A stretch of DNA of 64,000 nt from Oreohelix idahoensis (GCA_024509875.1 JAMPIV010016252.1:94501-158500); one strand, 5' to 3'; counted from the stretch's first letter, positions 23,138-41,000 are shown. Notes: generated by a model from the letters alone, not told the origin. Numbers and translations are program-made.

Positions 23138-23842
23138 TGTTACGTTGGGTCTGAGTGCGTAAGAGAGCTTGTTAGCTGTGCTGACACGACAAAGAATGTA
23201 GTGGGTGTCAAGGCAGTTAGTGAACTTCAATAAAGTTGAGAACGACCTTCGTGGCTGAGTCCACGAAACATGGCATGTTCAATGTTGACAAATACGACAG
23301 TTCTTCATTTGAAATACATGCATGGGTAAAACATCATAACTCATAGACATCACAGTCAGTCAGTCCATCTGTACACATCTCGCCGCTGTACTAGGAATGC
23401 CTTAGAACAGGTTAACATTCAAGTAATGTGGACGAGAAAGTGACGATGCTTAAAATTTCACAGTAGACTTACTTCTACAATATTCACGGAACTTCTTCTT
23501 GAGTCCGGATTCATCATAAATAAAGTGGCGGCCTCCAACATACAGACCACTTGACAAAATACTTAAGTTCTCAGCCAAATCACGGGAGCTCATAAAAACA
23601 CGTCTGACTAGGACGGAAGATTCTAACAAAAGACCTCGACTAATGGTCTGCATTAATTAGCGCAGCACCTAACGCGTCATCATCACCTAGTGACGTAATA
23701 TCTATATTGCGTTCAATTATAATTCATATAAGTGCATAAATACATCATGCCGGCCGCAGATAGAATTGTTACCGCGTATATTAAACTGCTAACAAAACTA
23801 AGTGTGGTCAACATGTAAAATACATTATAATCTTCTTTAACA
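23138..23842 (-). repeat. 3' LTR of the RRM-Gag element
   Basis: TGTTACGTTGGG at the start and TTTAACA at the end; preceded in element orientation by a purine-rich GGGGGTGGAAAT at 23843-23854, a likely polypurine tract. Confidence 0.85.
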
Positions 23843-25139
23843 ATTTCCACCCCCGGTGGGTTTAAAAAAATCATTAAATGATTTTTTTACAATTATCTAA
23901 ATAAAAATTTACATACCAATTCAAACTGAGGATTAAGAAAAAATTGCGAAAAAAATGTATGACAAACGGCTAGATGTGATTACAATTAGCAATGTCCAGG
24001 CGTTGTCAAAAGAATTGTAAGTCAAAATAGCGTCAATACTAGATTAAGTATTCATTGTGTTACTAATTAGAGAATATCGTCAACAGTCAATCTAATTAAA
24101 GTAAGGTGTGCTAATATACTAAAGAAGCATGTAACGTAATCAAAATTAAGCATCGTTATATTATACTAAAGCACTATGTAAAGTCAAAGAAGAAATATAA
24201 AGTGAAAAAATGGAACATATAAAAGACCATGCAAAATCCTTAAAATTATTGTTATGGAAGACATCAGATAGTTAGAAAGATAAACTTTATAGTTATATTT
24301 GAGAACATATAGAAAAGAAATTACTTAGTAAGTAAAATAGTACAGAAGGTATTAGGAAGAAAAAGTTGACTTCACAAACAAATACAGGGAAGTAAGAAAT
24401 AATGGCATAGAAAGACAAAATAAATCATGAGTTGTCTATCTAACAGTCTACTAATTCAAAGAATTAAAGATACAAATAAATTAATTAATCTGACTACTAA
24501 TACTATTAACTTTAATTAAGTAACTAAATATTATTATTTAAACTGTACATGAAAGAACATTATTACTAATAAATAATAAGTACAATTGAAAACATATAGT
24601 CCAGTAAATTTTACAATCTATGAAAAAGAGTTCCATCATCCGCGTATTTCACACAACGTCCGAAGTAGTACAGAATAGTTGTTGTTCTCCGACAAGTCAT
24701 TAGTGCTAATGGATATTGGAAAGTTCAGCGTTTTAGTCCAACAGCAACCAATCCTGGCATGTAATAAGAGTATAAATTAAGCATATATCCATGCTTCACC
24801 TCTGAACATTAAAAATTCGATCTCCGTGTGCAGGTAGATCCCACTGAATTCTACAGTCATTGACAAATGTATATTCATAAATGTGCGTAACATGCACTAT
24901 CTCTGGCTGGACACGAACTTGACCTGCGTGTAGCAGTAATATGTATGTCTCTTGATAAAGGCAGGAACGATTTGAGTGTTACTTGAACGATAAACAATCT
25001 TATGTCTTGAAAGTTTTTTCATACCCATCAGTCTTGTGACTTGAACATTTCGTGATCAACAACTGGTTTATGACTTGACCATCTCGTGATTAATATCAGT
25101 TTTCTGACATTGAAGTTGGTTTTCTTGAGAACGAATCTG

Positions 25140-25774
25140 CGACGACATTACCAGATCAGGGAATAAACTGAATCTCAAAATTATAAGGTTGGAGCAAAAT
25201 TGCGAAACGTGCAAGTTTTTGGGTTTTTACGATTTACACGTTTTAAAGCAGCAACCGCCTTCTGGTCTGTTTGAACGATGAACGGCGCTCCCAGAAGATA
25301 ACGCTCCAATTTCTGTATCGACCACACTACTCCAAGCAGTTCTTTCTCAATGACCGAGTACTTCATCTCAGCATCAGTCAGTTTCCGTGAGATGTACAAG
25401 ACAGGATGCAGGATTCCGTCATGCTACTGAAGTAAAGATCCTCCGAGCCCGAAATTACTTGCATCTGTTCGGAGAATATAGACTTTGGCAATATCAGATA
25501 GCCTCAGTATAGGATGTTTAGAAAACACATCTTAAATTGTGTTAAAGGCAATAGTGCAATCATTTGAACAGCTTACCTTTGTTGGCATTCCCTTTCGCAA
25601 TAGGTATGACAACACAGATAACTCATGCTGCATTGGATGAGCATGAGGATAATAATCAACGAAATTAATGTCCATCATAGGCATGATAGAAATAACACAA
25701 AGACAAAAAGACATTTTTGCCAAAAATGGAGATGACAGGGAAAATTTTCTCTGAAAGAAAAGCCTAAAATACAT
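25140..25774 (-). pseudogene. gypsy-type RT thumb and RNase H remnant
   Basis: In minus-strand order: an R-K-G-M-P-T-K-V connection motif, then H-P-I-L-R-L and R-T-D-A-S-N-F-G-L-G-G (first RNase H Asp), then I-S-R-K-L-T-D-A-E-x-x-Y, I-E-K-E-L-L-G-V-V-W, and Q-T-D-Q-K-A-V. A frame change gives the usual N-F-E-I-Q-F-I-P end. Stops lie between the segments, and the RT finger and palm are absent. This identifies the family as Ty3/gypsy-type. Confidence 0.8.
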
Positions 25775-25980
25775 AAGTCATGTAGGAGCAAATGACTAGG
25801 TCAGAGAATGAACGATGACTGAACTTGCTGAGTCATCATATGATGTGACTTGAAACTAAAGGCATGTCAGTGATGGAATAATCGATCACTGGCAAATGAC
25901 CAATGTCAAGATAAAAAATCATGGTGCAGCAAAGAAAAAAGTGCCCAAAATAACCAACATTATACTGTGAAAAAAGTGTG

Positions 25981-27670
25981 TTAATATCTGCGTGTAGCAG
26001 AATCAGGTACCAGTTGTAAATTGAGGGAACCTTGGTGAAAATAAACACCATCATCCCGCTCAACAACCATACGAGCGTCTTTATTGGTACAAAAAGAAAC
26101 CAAGGCCTCGTTATACCTAGCATTGGGAAATGGCAAAAGACGTACAAACTTGACGTCTGCAGTGAAGTGAAAAAAATCACCAAGTGTCTGCCATGTAGTA
26201 CTAGGTGGCAGATTGCGCACTAGAACGGTGCGAGAATATGCACCTTTACCAATAAAAGTAGTCCCATTGTCACGAAACTGTAAATATGGGTGGTGAGTAT
26301 GTTTTGTCACATGAGAAACATTGACTTTTGTCTTTCCCATGGATATTATACCTTTATTAGGTGATGTATCATTCTCATTGGACTTAGTATGATACCTACT
26401 CCCTTTCGAACCTGTAGGTTTGAAGCATGTCGTAGACGACCGCTTAATAGGCAAAGTTAGAACTTTGTTTACAGACGTACCAGTCTGAGATGGAACACGT
26501 AAGTATTTACCGTACCCATCACCAACCTCATATTTAACGCTATTACTCCTATTAGCAAAATCCTTTCCACTCTTGACACCTCAACAGTTTTCTTAAGATC
26601 AGTGTCATTCTGATCATGTCGCCACGACTTATTCCCAGAATTGGCAGTATTGTTTAGACTGGAAACATTGGCATCAGAGTGATGCCGAGGGAAGTTTACT
26701 TGCCTCGAAATGACATTTTTACTTTCTTTTGATGTGATGACCTGTTTTTATCATATTTTGTACTACAGGCATGTCGTACAGTAGTCTTGTCATGCCCACT
26801 GTCTGACAATATATTATGGTGTAACACCACATCCAGTAAGCCATCAACTCCTTTCCTCAAATTAATATTATCCAAATTCTATAGTGCAATCTCTTCACTC
26901 GCCTCTTAGTTAACTCCCTAAGTTTTACAATACTACTCCTTTCCTCTATGAGTAACTTCTCAAAGTCAACCCCCTTATCACTAATCAACTTCTCATGTTG
27001 CACCTGAAAGCATCTGAGTTCTTGATTTTCAAGAACAAGTGCTGCTACTTTTGACACACTCCATACATTTCAAATTTTATTATGGGTATCTCCAATTACC
27101 ACCTCTGGTAATTTCTGCATTTCAGCTGGAGTCTGTCAAAATTTTTCTTTCTCAAAAGTCAATTCCTCTACTCTCCTCTTCTCCTTGTCAAGTAATTTAT
27201 TTAATGAGCTTACCTCATCTTCTAACTCCTTTTTCTGTCGAGTAGAAAAATCATAGAATTTCAAATTATCAGCTTCCAGTAGCGCCACCTGATTATTCAG
27301 TATTACTTTATCGAATTTCAGGACCGACACCTTTTTCTCATACTCTAATTTTAGCTGCATCCGCTCACTAGTAAGAGCCTTCTCCTTACCCCTATGATTC
27401 TCTATCGTTCTTTTTTCAATGTATCCAACTCAAGATTGACCCGTTCCTGAGTATATAGATTTCCTTCATCATAAAAAAAGTGTTGATAGTAACTTAGCAA
27501 GTCGCAGTGCTTTACCCCTTGAATCTCCATATCCAAAAATGACATCGAGCATTGTCTTCAAGATCACAGCTCTCCTGAAGTAAGAACTGTTCTGTGGCAT
27601 ACTCCTCATAGCTTGCACCACATAAACGCAATTTTTTTCCCTCCCGGAGAAAATGATCCAATATATCCAT
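25981..27670 (-). pseudogene. Gag region with coiled coils and an RRM-like domain
   Basis: From ATG at 27670 the protein begins with an F-L-R-E-G-K-K-L-R-L motif similar to the Gag start of the 39.5-kb element. Two coiled-coil-like blocks follow (27136-27360 and 26857-27057; heptads rich in Leu, Glu, Lys). The last block (25981-26454, 157 codons) holds an RRM-like fold at residues 75-149: R-T-V-L-V-R-N-L-P-P (RNP2-like), a helix W-Q-T-L-G-D-F-F, R-Y-N-E-A-L-V-S-F (degenerate RNP1), then a second helix and L-N-L-Q-L-V. The blocks are in different frames, so the gene is broken. RRMs are known in LINE ORF1 proteins, but are unexpected in an LTR-element Gag. Confidence 0.6.
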
Positions 27671-28914
27671 AGTGGCCCTGTTAATCTCCAATACGACTCA
27701 CTTAGTCAACTATATAACTTATAAGTCGCTTTACAATCCAATGTAAGCACCACCAACAACAAAAATTTTTTTTTGCTACTATAATTATAGTTGTGCCTCA
27801 CTAGGGCGAACAAATAGTGGCTAATGGCCTACTAGTATACTGCAATTAATAATTATTGTTATTATACAACCTTTGCATAAATCACTTTGCAACGCATATT
27901 AAGAAAGTGTCATGAAGAAAACAGACAACAGGAACAGTTAATAAAAGTATTACACACAAAAAAGTCACGTTACAAGATCGAAGAACACACGAGAAACTGC
28001 TTGTAGAAACTAAATCAAACTGTACTTTTGAAACAATTACGAAAACAGTAAACTAGGTCAAACTACAACAAGAAATCTAAAAATAGACATTACAGGACTC
28101 AATACAGACAGCTGATGTTTTTATAAATCTAAACGACAGCAAGGTTAGACTTACAAATATATAACAAACAATGACGCAAGTTAGAAAAATGAAACAGAGT
28201 ACAATGAAACTACAATGTATATAAACAAAACGTTACAACTAAACATATATTATTGAACAAGTTCAATTGCAGACAGACTGTACGACGAGATACTCAGCCT
28301 GATCTTCTGTGCAGAAATGAAAATAGTTCAAAATGGCCTTACAGAACGATTATGAATCCTTTCGACCATACGGTTTGAGGTATAGCAAAAATTCATGATT
28401 CCCAACCAACCGCCCACATAGATAGTATACAAACATTTATATAGATACAAGTAACATATATTAATAAATAGAGATACGATAGGGACTACTAAAAAGAAAT
28501 ACCCTGGTAAAAAATTTTTGAGCACAAATTGTATTTATCTGAATAAGCCGAAAAAAATCCCAGATGACGCTAGTATGCACCATAAGGCTACGCCAGGAGA
28601 CAGACTAGTGGCTTGAAACAGACTTCAGGAATCATAATAGCAGTTCCCTTGATCAAGATGAGGCCATGGTAGACTTGTAAATTGTTATCTTGATAGAAGG
28701 TTTCAGTAAAACTGGGTCAGCTGACATCCTGTTGAAAGAAACTGTGCCTTGGCAGAACTCACAGCACGCATGCGCAGTAACGTTGGGCATATGCAAATTT
28801 CTTCAAACGGAAAAGTTCGTACAATAACGTTGAAATGTCTTCAACTTGTAGATACAAAATTCTGGACAAATCGATCCCCAATCACTGGATCACCATTTTC
28901 TCTCTGTTACGTTG
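27671..28914 (-). other. AT-rich leader of the RRM-Gag element with a candidate primer site
   Basis: No coding seen. Seven bases inside the 5' LTR the minus strand reads TGGTGATCCAGTGATTGG, a TGG-started candidate primer-binding site (about 28890-28907). I cannot assign the tRNA. Confidence 0.4.
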
Positions 28915-29608
28915 GGTTTGAGTGCGTAAGAGAGGTTGTTAGCTGTGCTGACACGACAAAGAATGTAGTGGGTGTCAAGGCAGTTAGTGAACTTCAATAA
29001 AGTTGAGAACGACCTTCGTGGCTGGGTCCACGAAACATGGCATGTTTAATGTTGACAAATACGACAGTTCTTCATTTGAAATACATGCATGGTTAAAACA
29101 TCATAAGGTATAGACATCACAGTCAGTCAGTCCATTTGTACACATCTCACCGCTGTACTAGGAATGCCTTAGAACAGGTTAACATTCAAGTAATGTGGAC
29201 GAGAAAGTGACGATGCTTAAAATTTCACAGCAGACTTACTTCTACAATATTCACGGAACTTCTTCTTGAGTCCGGATTCACCATAAATAAAGTGGCGGCC
29301 TCCAATATAAAGCCACTTGACAAAATACTTAAGTTCTCAACCGAATCACGGGAGCTCATAAAAACACGCCTGACTAGGACGGAAGATTCTAACAAAAGGC
29401 CTCGACTAACGGTCTGCATTATTTAGCGCAGCACCTAACGCGACGTCATCACCTAGTGACGTAATATCTATATCGCGTTCAATTTTAATTCATTTAAGTG
29501 CATAAATACATCATGTTGGCCGCAGATAGAATTGTTACCGCGTATATTAAACTGCTAACAAAACTAAGTGTGGTCAACATGTAAAATACATTATAATCTT
29601 CTTTAACA
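28915..29608 (-). repeat. 5' LTR of the RRM-Gag element
   Basis: 694-bp copy matching 23138-23842 at about 96%, with the same TGTTA/TAACA ends. Confidence 0.85.
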
Positions 29609-29629
29609 CACAGGCCTGGGCGAATAAAT

Positions 29630-29915
29630 GCGAAATCTTCCTATCCCGTGCCGTCAGCTCTTTCCATGTTTTCCTCATTCCTTTTGTATCTGCCTCCAGT
29701 TCTCTTCTCCATGTGATCCTTGGTTTTCCTCTGCCTCTCTTGCGAATTCCAGAAGAGGGACTTCCTCATAATACTGCCAACAGGTTTACTCAATGTGTGT
29801 TCTATCCATCGCGATCGCCTTCTTCTCATCTCTTGTTCCAGTGGCGCGTGTCTGATTCTTGTCATCAGTTCCACATTGGTGATCTTGTCGTACCACTTCA
29901 TGTTGGGACAACCAT
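29630..29915 (-). mobile_element. RTE-like LINE 3' fragment, same family as 41001-44147
   Basis: On the minus strand K-W-Y-D-K-I-T-N-V-E-L-M-T-R and R-R-R-S-R-W-I-x-H-T-L motifs match the C-terminal part of the LINEs at 41001 and 52662. It directly follows the LTR end. Confidence 0.75.
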
Positions 29916-30240
29916 TGCCCATTAGCAAATACAGCAATGTTTCAGTGGGCAGGGACACAATTTAGCTTGTCACTTAACTCCGAGCTACAAAATGTATTGG
30001 CGAAAAGTATACAATGGCCATAGAGAATGTAGGTAGCGGCCCGCTGGCCGTGGTAACCCTGAGCAAATAATTTATCAATCATGTAGGTAGTCCAATAACG
30101 GAAAATGTCGTATGGGAGTTTAGTGTCCATTAAACTAGGTCCAATTGTTGTTTTTTTTTTAAGGTGATGTGAGCAGTTCCCTACCTCGCTGCCTCTGCCT
30201 TCCTTTACAAAAGAGCTGAGTGAAGAAACAATTTACAGTT
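29916..30240. other. short stretch without recognisable gene
   Basis: Only a T-run near 30150 is notable. Confidence 0.3.
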
Positions 30241-30890
30241 GGGTATACTGGAAAATAACGTTACCAGGTTTGATTATACTGGAACGTAACGTTACCAGGT
30301 TTGGTTATACTGGAACGTAACGTTACCAGGTTTGGTTATGCTGGAACATAACGTTACCAGGTTTGGTTATACTGGAACGAAACGTTACCTGGTTTGGTTA
30401 TACTGGAACGAAACGTTACCAGGTTTGGTTATACTGGAACGAAACGTTACCAGGTTTGGTTATACTGGAACGAAACGTTACCAGGTTTGGTTATACTGGA
30501 ACGAAACGTTACCAGGTTTGGTTATACTTGAACGAAACGTTACCAGGTTTGGTTATATTGGAACGAAACGTTACCAGCTTTGGTTATACTGGAACGAAAC
30601 GTTACCAGGTTTGGTTATACTGGAACGTAACGTTACCAGGTTTGGTTATACTGGAATATAACGTTACCAGGTTTGGTTATACTGGAACATAACGTTACCA
30701 GGTTTGGTTATACTGGAACGAAACGTTACCAGGTTTGGTTATACTGGAACGAAACGTTACAAGGTTTGGTTATACTGGAACGAAACGTTACCAGGTTTGG
30801 TTATACTGGAACGTAACGTTACCAGGTTTGGTTATACTGGAACATAACGTTACCAGGTTTGGTTATACTGGAACGAAACGTTACCAGGTT
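30241..30890. repeat. 31-bp minisatellite, about 21 copies
   Basis: The unit GGTTATACTGGAACGAAACG plus TTACCAGGTTT repeats every 31 bases with a variable ACGAAACG/ACGTAACG/ACATAACG core. Because 31 is not a multiple of 3, all three plus frames stay open and give repetitive spurious proteins. Confidence 0.95.
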
Positions 30891-30950
30891 TTGATCCTAG
30901 AACCCGGTAACTATGCCTCAAGAGGAAAGCGCTCTAACCACATAGAATGA
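30884..30950 (-). mobile_element. tRNA-like SINE head bordering the minisatellite
   Basis: The minus strand shows TGTGGTTAGAGCGC (A-box-like) and GGGTTCTAGGATC (B-box-like) at tRNA spacing, with A/C-rich sequence beyond. The minisatellite unit ACCAGGTTTGATT resembles the ACCAGGTTTTGATCC at this boundary, so the array may have grown from the SINE edge. Confidence 0.4.
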
Positions 30951-31374
30951 AAAAAAAACACACACACACACACAATTAGTAAAACGTCTTACAATGAGAA
31001 AAGATAAGAAAAAAACCTTCATTACGGCCACAATGCCTTCGTCAAGGACAGACAAGAGACAATAGGGAAAGAAAGTGAGAATTAAGTGTAGAACATGAAA
31101 CTTTAGAAATAAGAGAACAAATTACTCCCTGAAAGTGTCACATGTTGGAGCAAAAATGGCTGCCACTAAACTGGACAGCGGAGGTGGATAGTACATTAAA
31201 AGCTAAAATAAAAAAAATAACGAAAACAAGGACTGGAAACAGAGTAAGGGAAAAGTGATATTAAAAATAATATGGAGAGACCAGAGGTCGAAAGAGTTTT
31301 AAAAAAATAAATAATAAAAAAATAAAATTATATATATATATATATGTATGTATATGTATATGTATATATATATA

Positions 31375-34025
<2,651 letters not shown>

Positions 34026-34440
34026 GGACCAGACGATTGTTGAGGACTGTCGCATCATTGTCACGGCGCTGGTAGAAGGAGCTGTTGGTGAGCTGCTTAT
34101 TGCCTTCTTGGAGGTACAGGTCATTGCGCCATACCACGAGGGCACCTCCTTTGTCCGCCGGTTGGATAACAATGTCATCTCTGCGGCGGAGCTTCGAGAG
34201 GGTGTGGGACTCTTCAGAAGTAAGGTTGGAATAATGCAGGCGTTGAGGATGGAGTTGCTGAATATCGTGGAGGGTAATCTGAATACATAAATTCAAAGCG
34301 AGGGAAGCCACAGGAGAGGATGTAACATTCTTACTCTTAGGAGGAGCGAAGTGTGAAAAGGCATCATCAGATTCGGCCTGCGATCTCTACTAAGCAGTAC
34401 TGATGGAGTTGTCCATGTGAATAAGATGGTCTTTGAAACC
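34026..34440 (-). mobile_element. Penelope-like element fragment (RT N-terminal part)
   Basis: The minus strand reads N-L-T-S-E-E-x-H-T-L, then D-D-I-V-I-Q-P-A-D-K-G-G-A-L-V-V-W and a Q-L-T-N-S-S-F-Y motif, the signature before the Penelope RT palm. The upstream segment also has Penelope-like composition. The palm and the GIY-YIG nuclease are absent. Confidence 0.7.
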
Positions 34441-34731
34441 AAAACCAAATCAAACCAAAACCAAACCAAACCAAAACCAAACCAAACCAAATGAGTATCT
34501 GACTGTGCTTGAGTTAAGAAAAGGCAAAGGTTGCCAGGAAAGAAACTGGTCAACCCATCTTATTAACAAAAATATGGATCTAGGTGAAGTCTGAAACACT
34601 TCGCTCGCGACGACAATGTTTGCTATTGGAGCACCTGTGTCTTTGCAGCTTCCGATTGTTTAAGTTGTTAGAGTGGTTGATGTTACCTCTCATCAAGTAT
34701 CATGTATTTTCATTCTCTCTTGCAGTGGGTG

Positions 34732-35290
34732 ATAGAATTGTCCCTCACGGCTTCCCTTCCCACTTCAACCCGTCGGCTGGCCAGCTTCACCCTAGTGAAC
34801 ATCGCATCTTACAGCGCATCGAAACCAAATATGGGTTCCAGCGTATGCGGGCTGAGGCAGCTATCCATTCCCGCCTCCTGGTAGATCTCAGTGCTCAGCA
34901 ATCTCAGCTTCTACTCCGCTTACTCTGTCTCACCTCCAGCAACTTCCTGTCTTCCCCATGATCCGCATCATTTTACATATCCTCAACCGGCAAACCTACA
35001 ACTGAACGATTTTTTCTCTGCCCAGAAACAGGACAAACTTTCACGTCTCTCTCCGTCCCTTGATACTGTCCCGACCTCCTCTACTCCATCTAGCTCCCAG
35101 GTTGTTTGTATTCTCTCTGATCTTGCCCTCTCTGATGGTTAGCTTTCTGTCCTCAGCAAGGGCCTGCACTTTGTCCCTCTCGAACCATTCACTGATCAGT
35201 ATAACCTCCTCCACGATGTTCATCGGTTTCATCGCCGTCTGCGACTTCAATTCTATTTCTTATGAAAGAACCAGAGTACAGTATTTTAGC
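34732..35290 (+). mobile_element. Penelope-like element fragment (N-terminal part), opposite orientation
   Basis: The plus strand reads D-L-A-L-S-D, a TAG stop, then V-L-S-K-G-L-H-F-V-P and R-F-H-R-R-L-R-L, the conserved start of Penelope proteins (L-L-S-K-G-L-x-F-V-P). It diverges from the neighbouring minus-strand fragment, so the two pieces are not one simple copy. Confidence 0.6.
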
Positions 35291-35480
35291 TCTGCATAAT
35301 TTTAGAGCTCTCTTGAATGGCGGGGAATGCACAGTATGCACACACTTCTTAATCCCAGCTTGGGACCAGATGTGACGATCCTGTAAATGCAAGCCAAGCT
35401 GGAGAAACTGGATCTCATGACTTCAACTCAACACGTTTCGGAATGTCAGAAAAGCCACAGGAAAAGCCTAGATCTACAGT
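35291..35480. repeat. unclassified dispersed repeat, related to about 58905-59080
   Basis: GAAACTGGATCTCATGACTT followed by CAACTCAACACGTTTC is closely matched at 58965-59000 (GAAACTGGACCTTATGACTT and ACCTCAACACGTTTC). Class unknown. Confidence 0.4.
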
Positions 35481-35990
35481 GTAGATAATACCAAGTTGGT
35501 ATTGGATACTAAAGAGCAAGAAGCTCAGCAGCCCTAGTTCAGCAATAACAACAACAACAACAAATCTGAAGGAAATAAGCAAACTAATACCACTGGAATA
35601 AGATGTGTCTAGACAACGCTGTCTTTGAATATAGCACATTGTGAGAAAACCAGTTGTTGATAGCATTAAAAGTCAGTGCTTGTTTTTAAATCTTAAAATT
35701 AAGAGAAATAGAGTCACATCAAAAGTACAGAGAGAAACGAAATAGATAAAGACTTAACTGTGGATATAGAAGACAGGTAAAAACCTTAAATAGATGGCGC
35801 AGAACAGGAGAGCTATACATGTGAAGACATGTGCTCCACGACAGACAGATGGGTAATGAATGAATGAGGTAGCACTGTGTAAACAAGACAAACTCTGAAT
35901 GACAAAACTGTGTATCTCACATCTTGCACCAAATCGTAACCCTACAGTTCAATGGTTCCCAACCTGCGTAGTGTGGGTTGTCAGGGGGTG

Positions 35991-38778
<2,788 letters not shown>

Positions 38779-39564
38779 GAATGGTTTCTCGTCTACGGGA
38801 TTTGATCTAGCTCTGGAACAGCATGACAGAAATGTGTTCTCGTTCCAGGATTTGATCTAAGTCTGAGTCTTGATAAATGACTAGCGTCTGATATTGTATC
38901 TAAGTTTAACTCTAGATAGAGTGTGGTGTCTTGTGTTGTGAGTTAAGAAAAGATAAAAATAATTATCCCCTAGACGACGTTCTTATTTTCTGGGTTCTGA
39001 TCATACAAATTAGAATTTGTTTCTTTCCACAGCATTTTAGAATTTACATACAGTTTGATTTTGATGGTGATATTTCTTGGAGATATGATATATAATAATG
39101 TTGTACACAAAAAAAAACCACTGGTACGCGTGATTGCTTATCAGTCACAAATTTTTTTGGAGCAGTGGAGTTTGAGCATAGCAAAGGAAGTGCATTCTGT
39201 CAGTCGCCAAGTTAATAGCCTTCCCTAACTCCAAAACTTACTTCAGGTGTGGACAAGTGTGGTGGATTTAAATAAGGAGAATTTTTTATCTCCTTAATTT
39301 AACAATAAAATTTTTTTTCCACAGAAGTAATAGTAGTTTTATTTCAGTTTTTAGCCTGATCTACCATCTTTATGGTTTAAGTCGTCTGCGTTAGGAGCAT
39401 TTTTGCCAGTTAACAGCAGCGATAGATTAGATAACTGATAACAGAGAGGAGGTAGCACAGTAAAAATTCGAAAAAGTTTTTTTGGGTATTTCCATTAATT
39501 TGTTAGGAAGCACTGTATTATTTTCTTCTTTCTTTCTCGGGTGCGTCGCAGTCAGTTATTTGCC

Positions 39565-40690
39565 ATGGCTGAGCGCGTAAAACATAGAACAATGCTAAGA
39601 TAGGAAGCAAAGGAAATAGGACTACAAGGTGAAGAGTTGCTAGTCTTCGTAAACGAAGAACTAGCCAAATATGAGGCGGAGAAGAAAGAGACGGAAGACC
39701 GTCAATTAGAAAGTAGGAGAATTTGAGGGGGAAATGGTAACTCGCAGAGACATTGAGCGAGATAGGGAGAGAACACATGAGGAAAGAGAGAATGAGCAAC
39801 GACGTCAACACGATTTGGCGCTTAAGACTCTAGAGGTCCAAAGTCGCCGTGCAGCGTCTAACTCCAGCCACTGAGAGCCTTCCTCACCCCAATCACTCTC
39901 AAATGATCAGGGCAGTACTCAGTCTCCCGAATTAGCAGCTATGTCTTTTGCCCTAGAATCCTTCCCAAGCCCCAATGAGAAAATTGACACTTATCTAGAA
40001 AAATTTGAGAGAATGGCAACACTGTTTGGTTTAGACAGTTCGCGATGGTCTTTGAAGCTTTCCCAGGCTTTGAAAGGCAATGCATATGATAGGTATGTGG
40101 AACTGTGAAGCAGCAATCAAGACAATTACGACATGCTGAAGAAAGCTTTACTTGAGCGCTTCGAAATGAACGCTCGCAAATTTTTGCAATTGTTTCGGAA
40201 CAGCAGGAAGGAAGGAACCGAGATGTTTGACCAGTTGTCTTCCCGTCTGAAAGGATATTTGACGAAGTGCCTGGAGCTTTAAGAGCTCCCTTGCACTTAC
40301 GAAGGGTTGGAAGATGTTATTCTAACCGAACAAATCAAAAGCACCCTGTCAAATGAAACCCGTAGATTTCTTGCTGTACAGGGAGCAGTAAAGCTGGAAG
40401 ACATTTTAAGTAAGTCTGAGCGATATATAAATGCTTTAGCCGAGCTTCCATGCTCAAAACGAAAGTCTACAGATGAGCCTTCTCGAAAAAATAACATAAA
40501 GCAGTCTTCCCATTCATTTTCCAATCAACAGCCTAGAGAAACCTTACCCCATACCCTCCCTCATGGAAAAACGAAATTCTACAAAACTCGATACTCCACC
40601 AACACCCATGATCAGCCAAACGTCACTCATGGCAGACAAGCCAGAAAGGACACGACAAAGGTAAAACCCTCAGCAAGGGACATCTAATCA
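39565..40690 (+). pseudogene. Gag of the GMR1-type element, broken
   Basis: ATG at 39565 begins M-A-E-R-V-K and then, after a stop, G-L-Q-G-E-E-L-L-V-F-V-N, the usual N-terminal Gag motif of this group. An Arg/Glu-rich charged segment follows, then a capsid-like part (K-I-D-T-Y-L-E-K-F-E-R near 39980) and a C-terminal half readable at 40307-40687. Stops and frameshifts occur throughout. I see no CCHC knuckle. Confidence 0.7.
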
Positions 40691-40742
40691 GGGCAGGCAC
40701 ACCTGGACATATTGGATCGGTTGCTTACAAACAGACTCGCAA

Positions 40743-41000
40743 GTGAGTAGAAATATCAGTGATTCTCAACCTCAGGGTGGGAGGCCTTCTACGCGAGGAA
40801 CTGTTATATTGAACGGGACTTCAATTTATTGTCTGTTTGATACAGGTTTGAGTTTTGATTGTATTGCCGTGAGGCATTTGGTCAAACCTGGTCAAGAGAC
40901 AGAAGAAACCGTCAAATTGTGTGGAGTTTTCAAAAGAGAAGCACCTATAACGCTTCACATCGCACTGGTAGAAAAACACGCGGATTTCGTCCGAGGTGTT
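40743..41000 (+). pseudogene. aspartic protease of the GMR1-type element, cut by a LINE
   Basis: C-L-F-D-T-G-L-S-F-D-C-I provides the D-T-G active-site motif. The frame runs to the LINE insertion point at 41000. Its continuation at 44148 reads into I-D-N-P-I-Y-P-V-I-L-G, the usual end of this protease, and A-V-T-T-R before the integrase. Confidence 0.75.

Larger units (their letters stand above)
23138..29608 (-). mobile_element. gypsy-type LTR retrotransposon, internally deleted, with RRM-like domain in Gag region
   Basis: LTRs 23138-23842 (705 bp) and 28915-29608 (694 bp) begin TGTTACGTTGGG and end TTCTTTAACA and differ at about 4% of positions. Flanks are CATAG and CACAG, a 5-bp duplication with one mismatch. 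Gypsy-type RNase H sequence on the minus strand sets the orientation. Gag begins near 27670, with coiled coils and an RRM-like domain at 26000-26240. Most of RT and all of protease and integrase are missing. The region 23843-25100 is AT-rich with no coding. Confidence 0.85.

Noticed and set aside
30332..30950. 109-residue repetitive proteins in the 31-bp array
   Set aside because: A 31-bp period keeps all frames open; products differ only by frame and have no start or splice logic.
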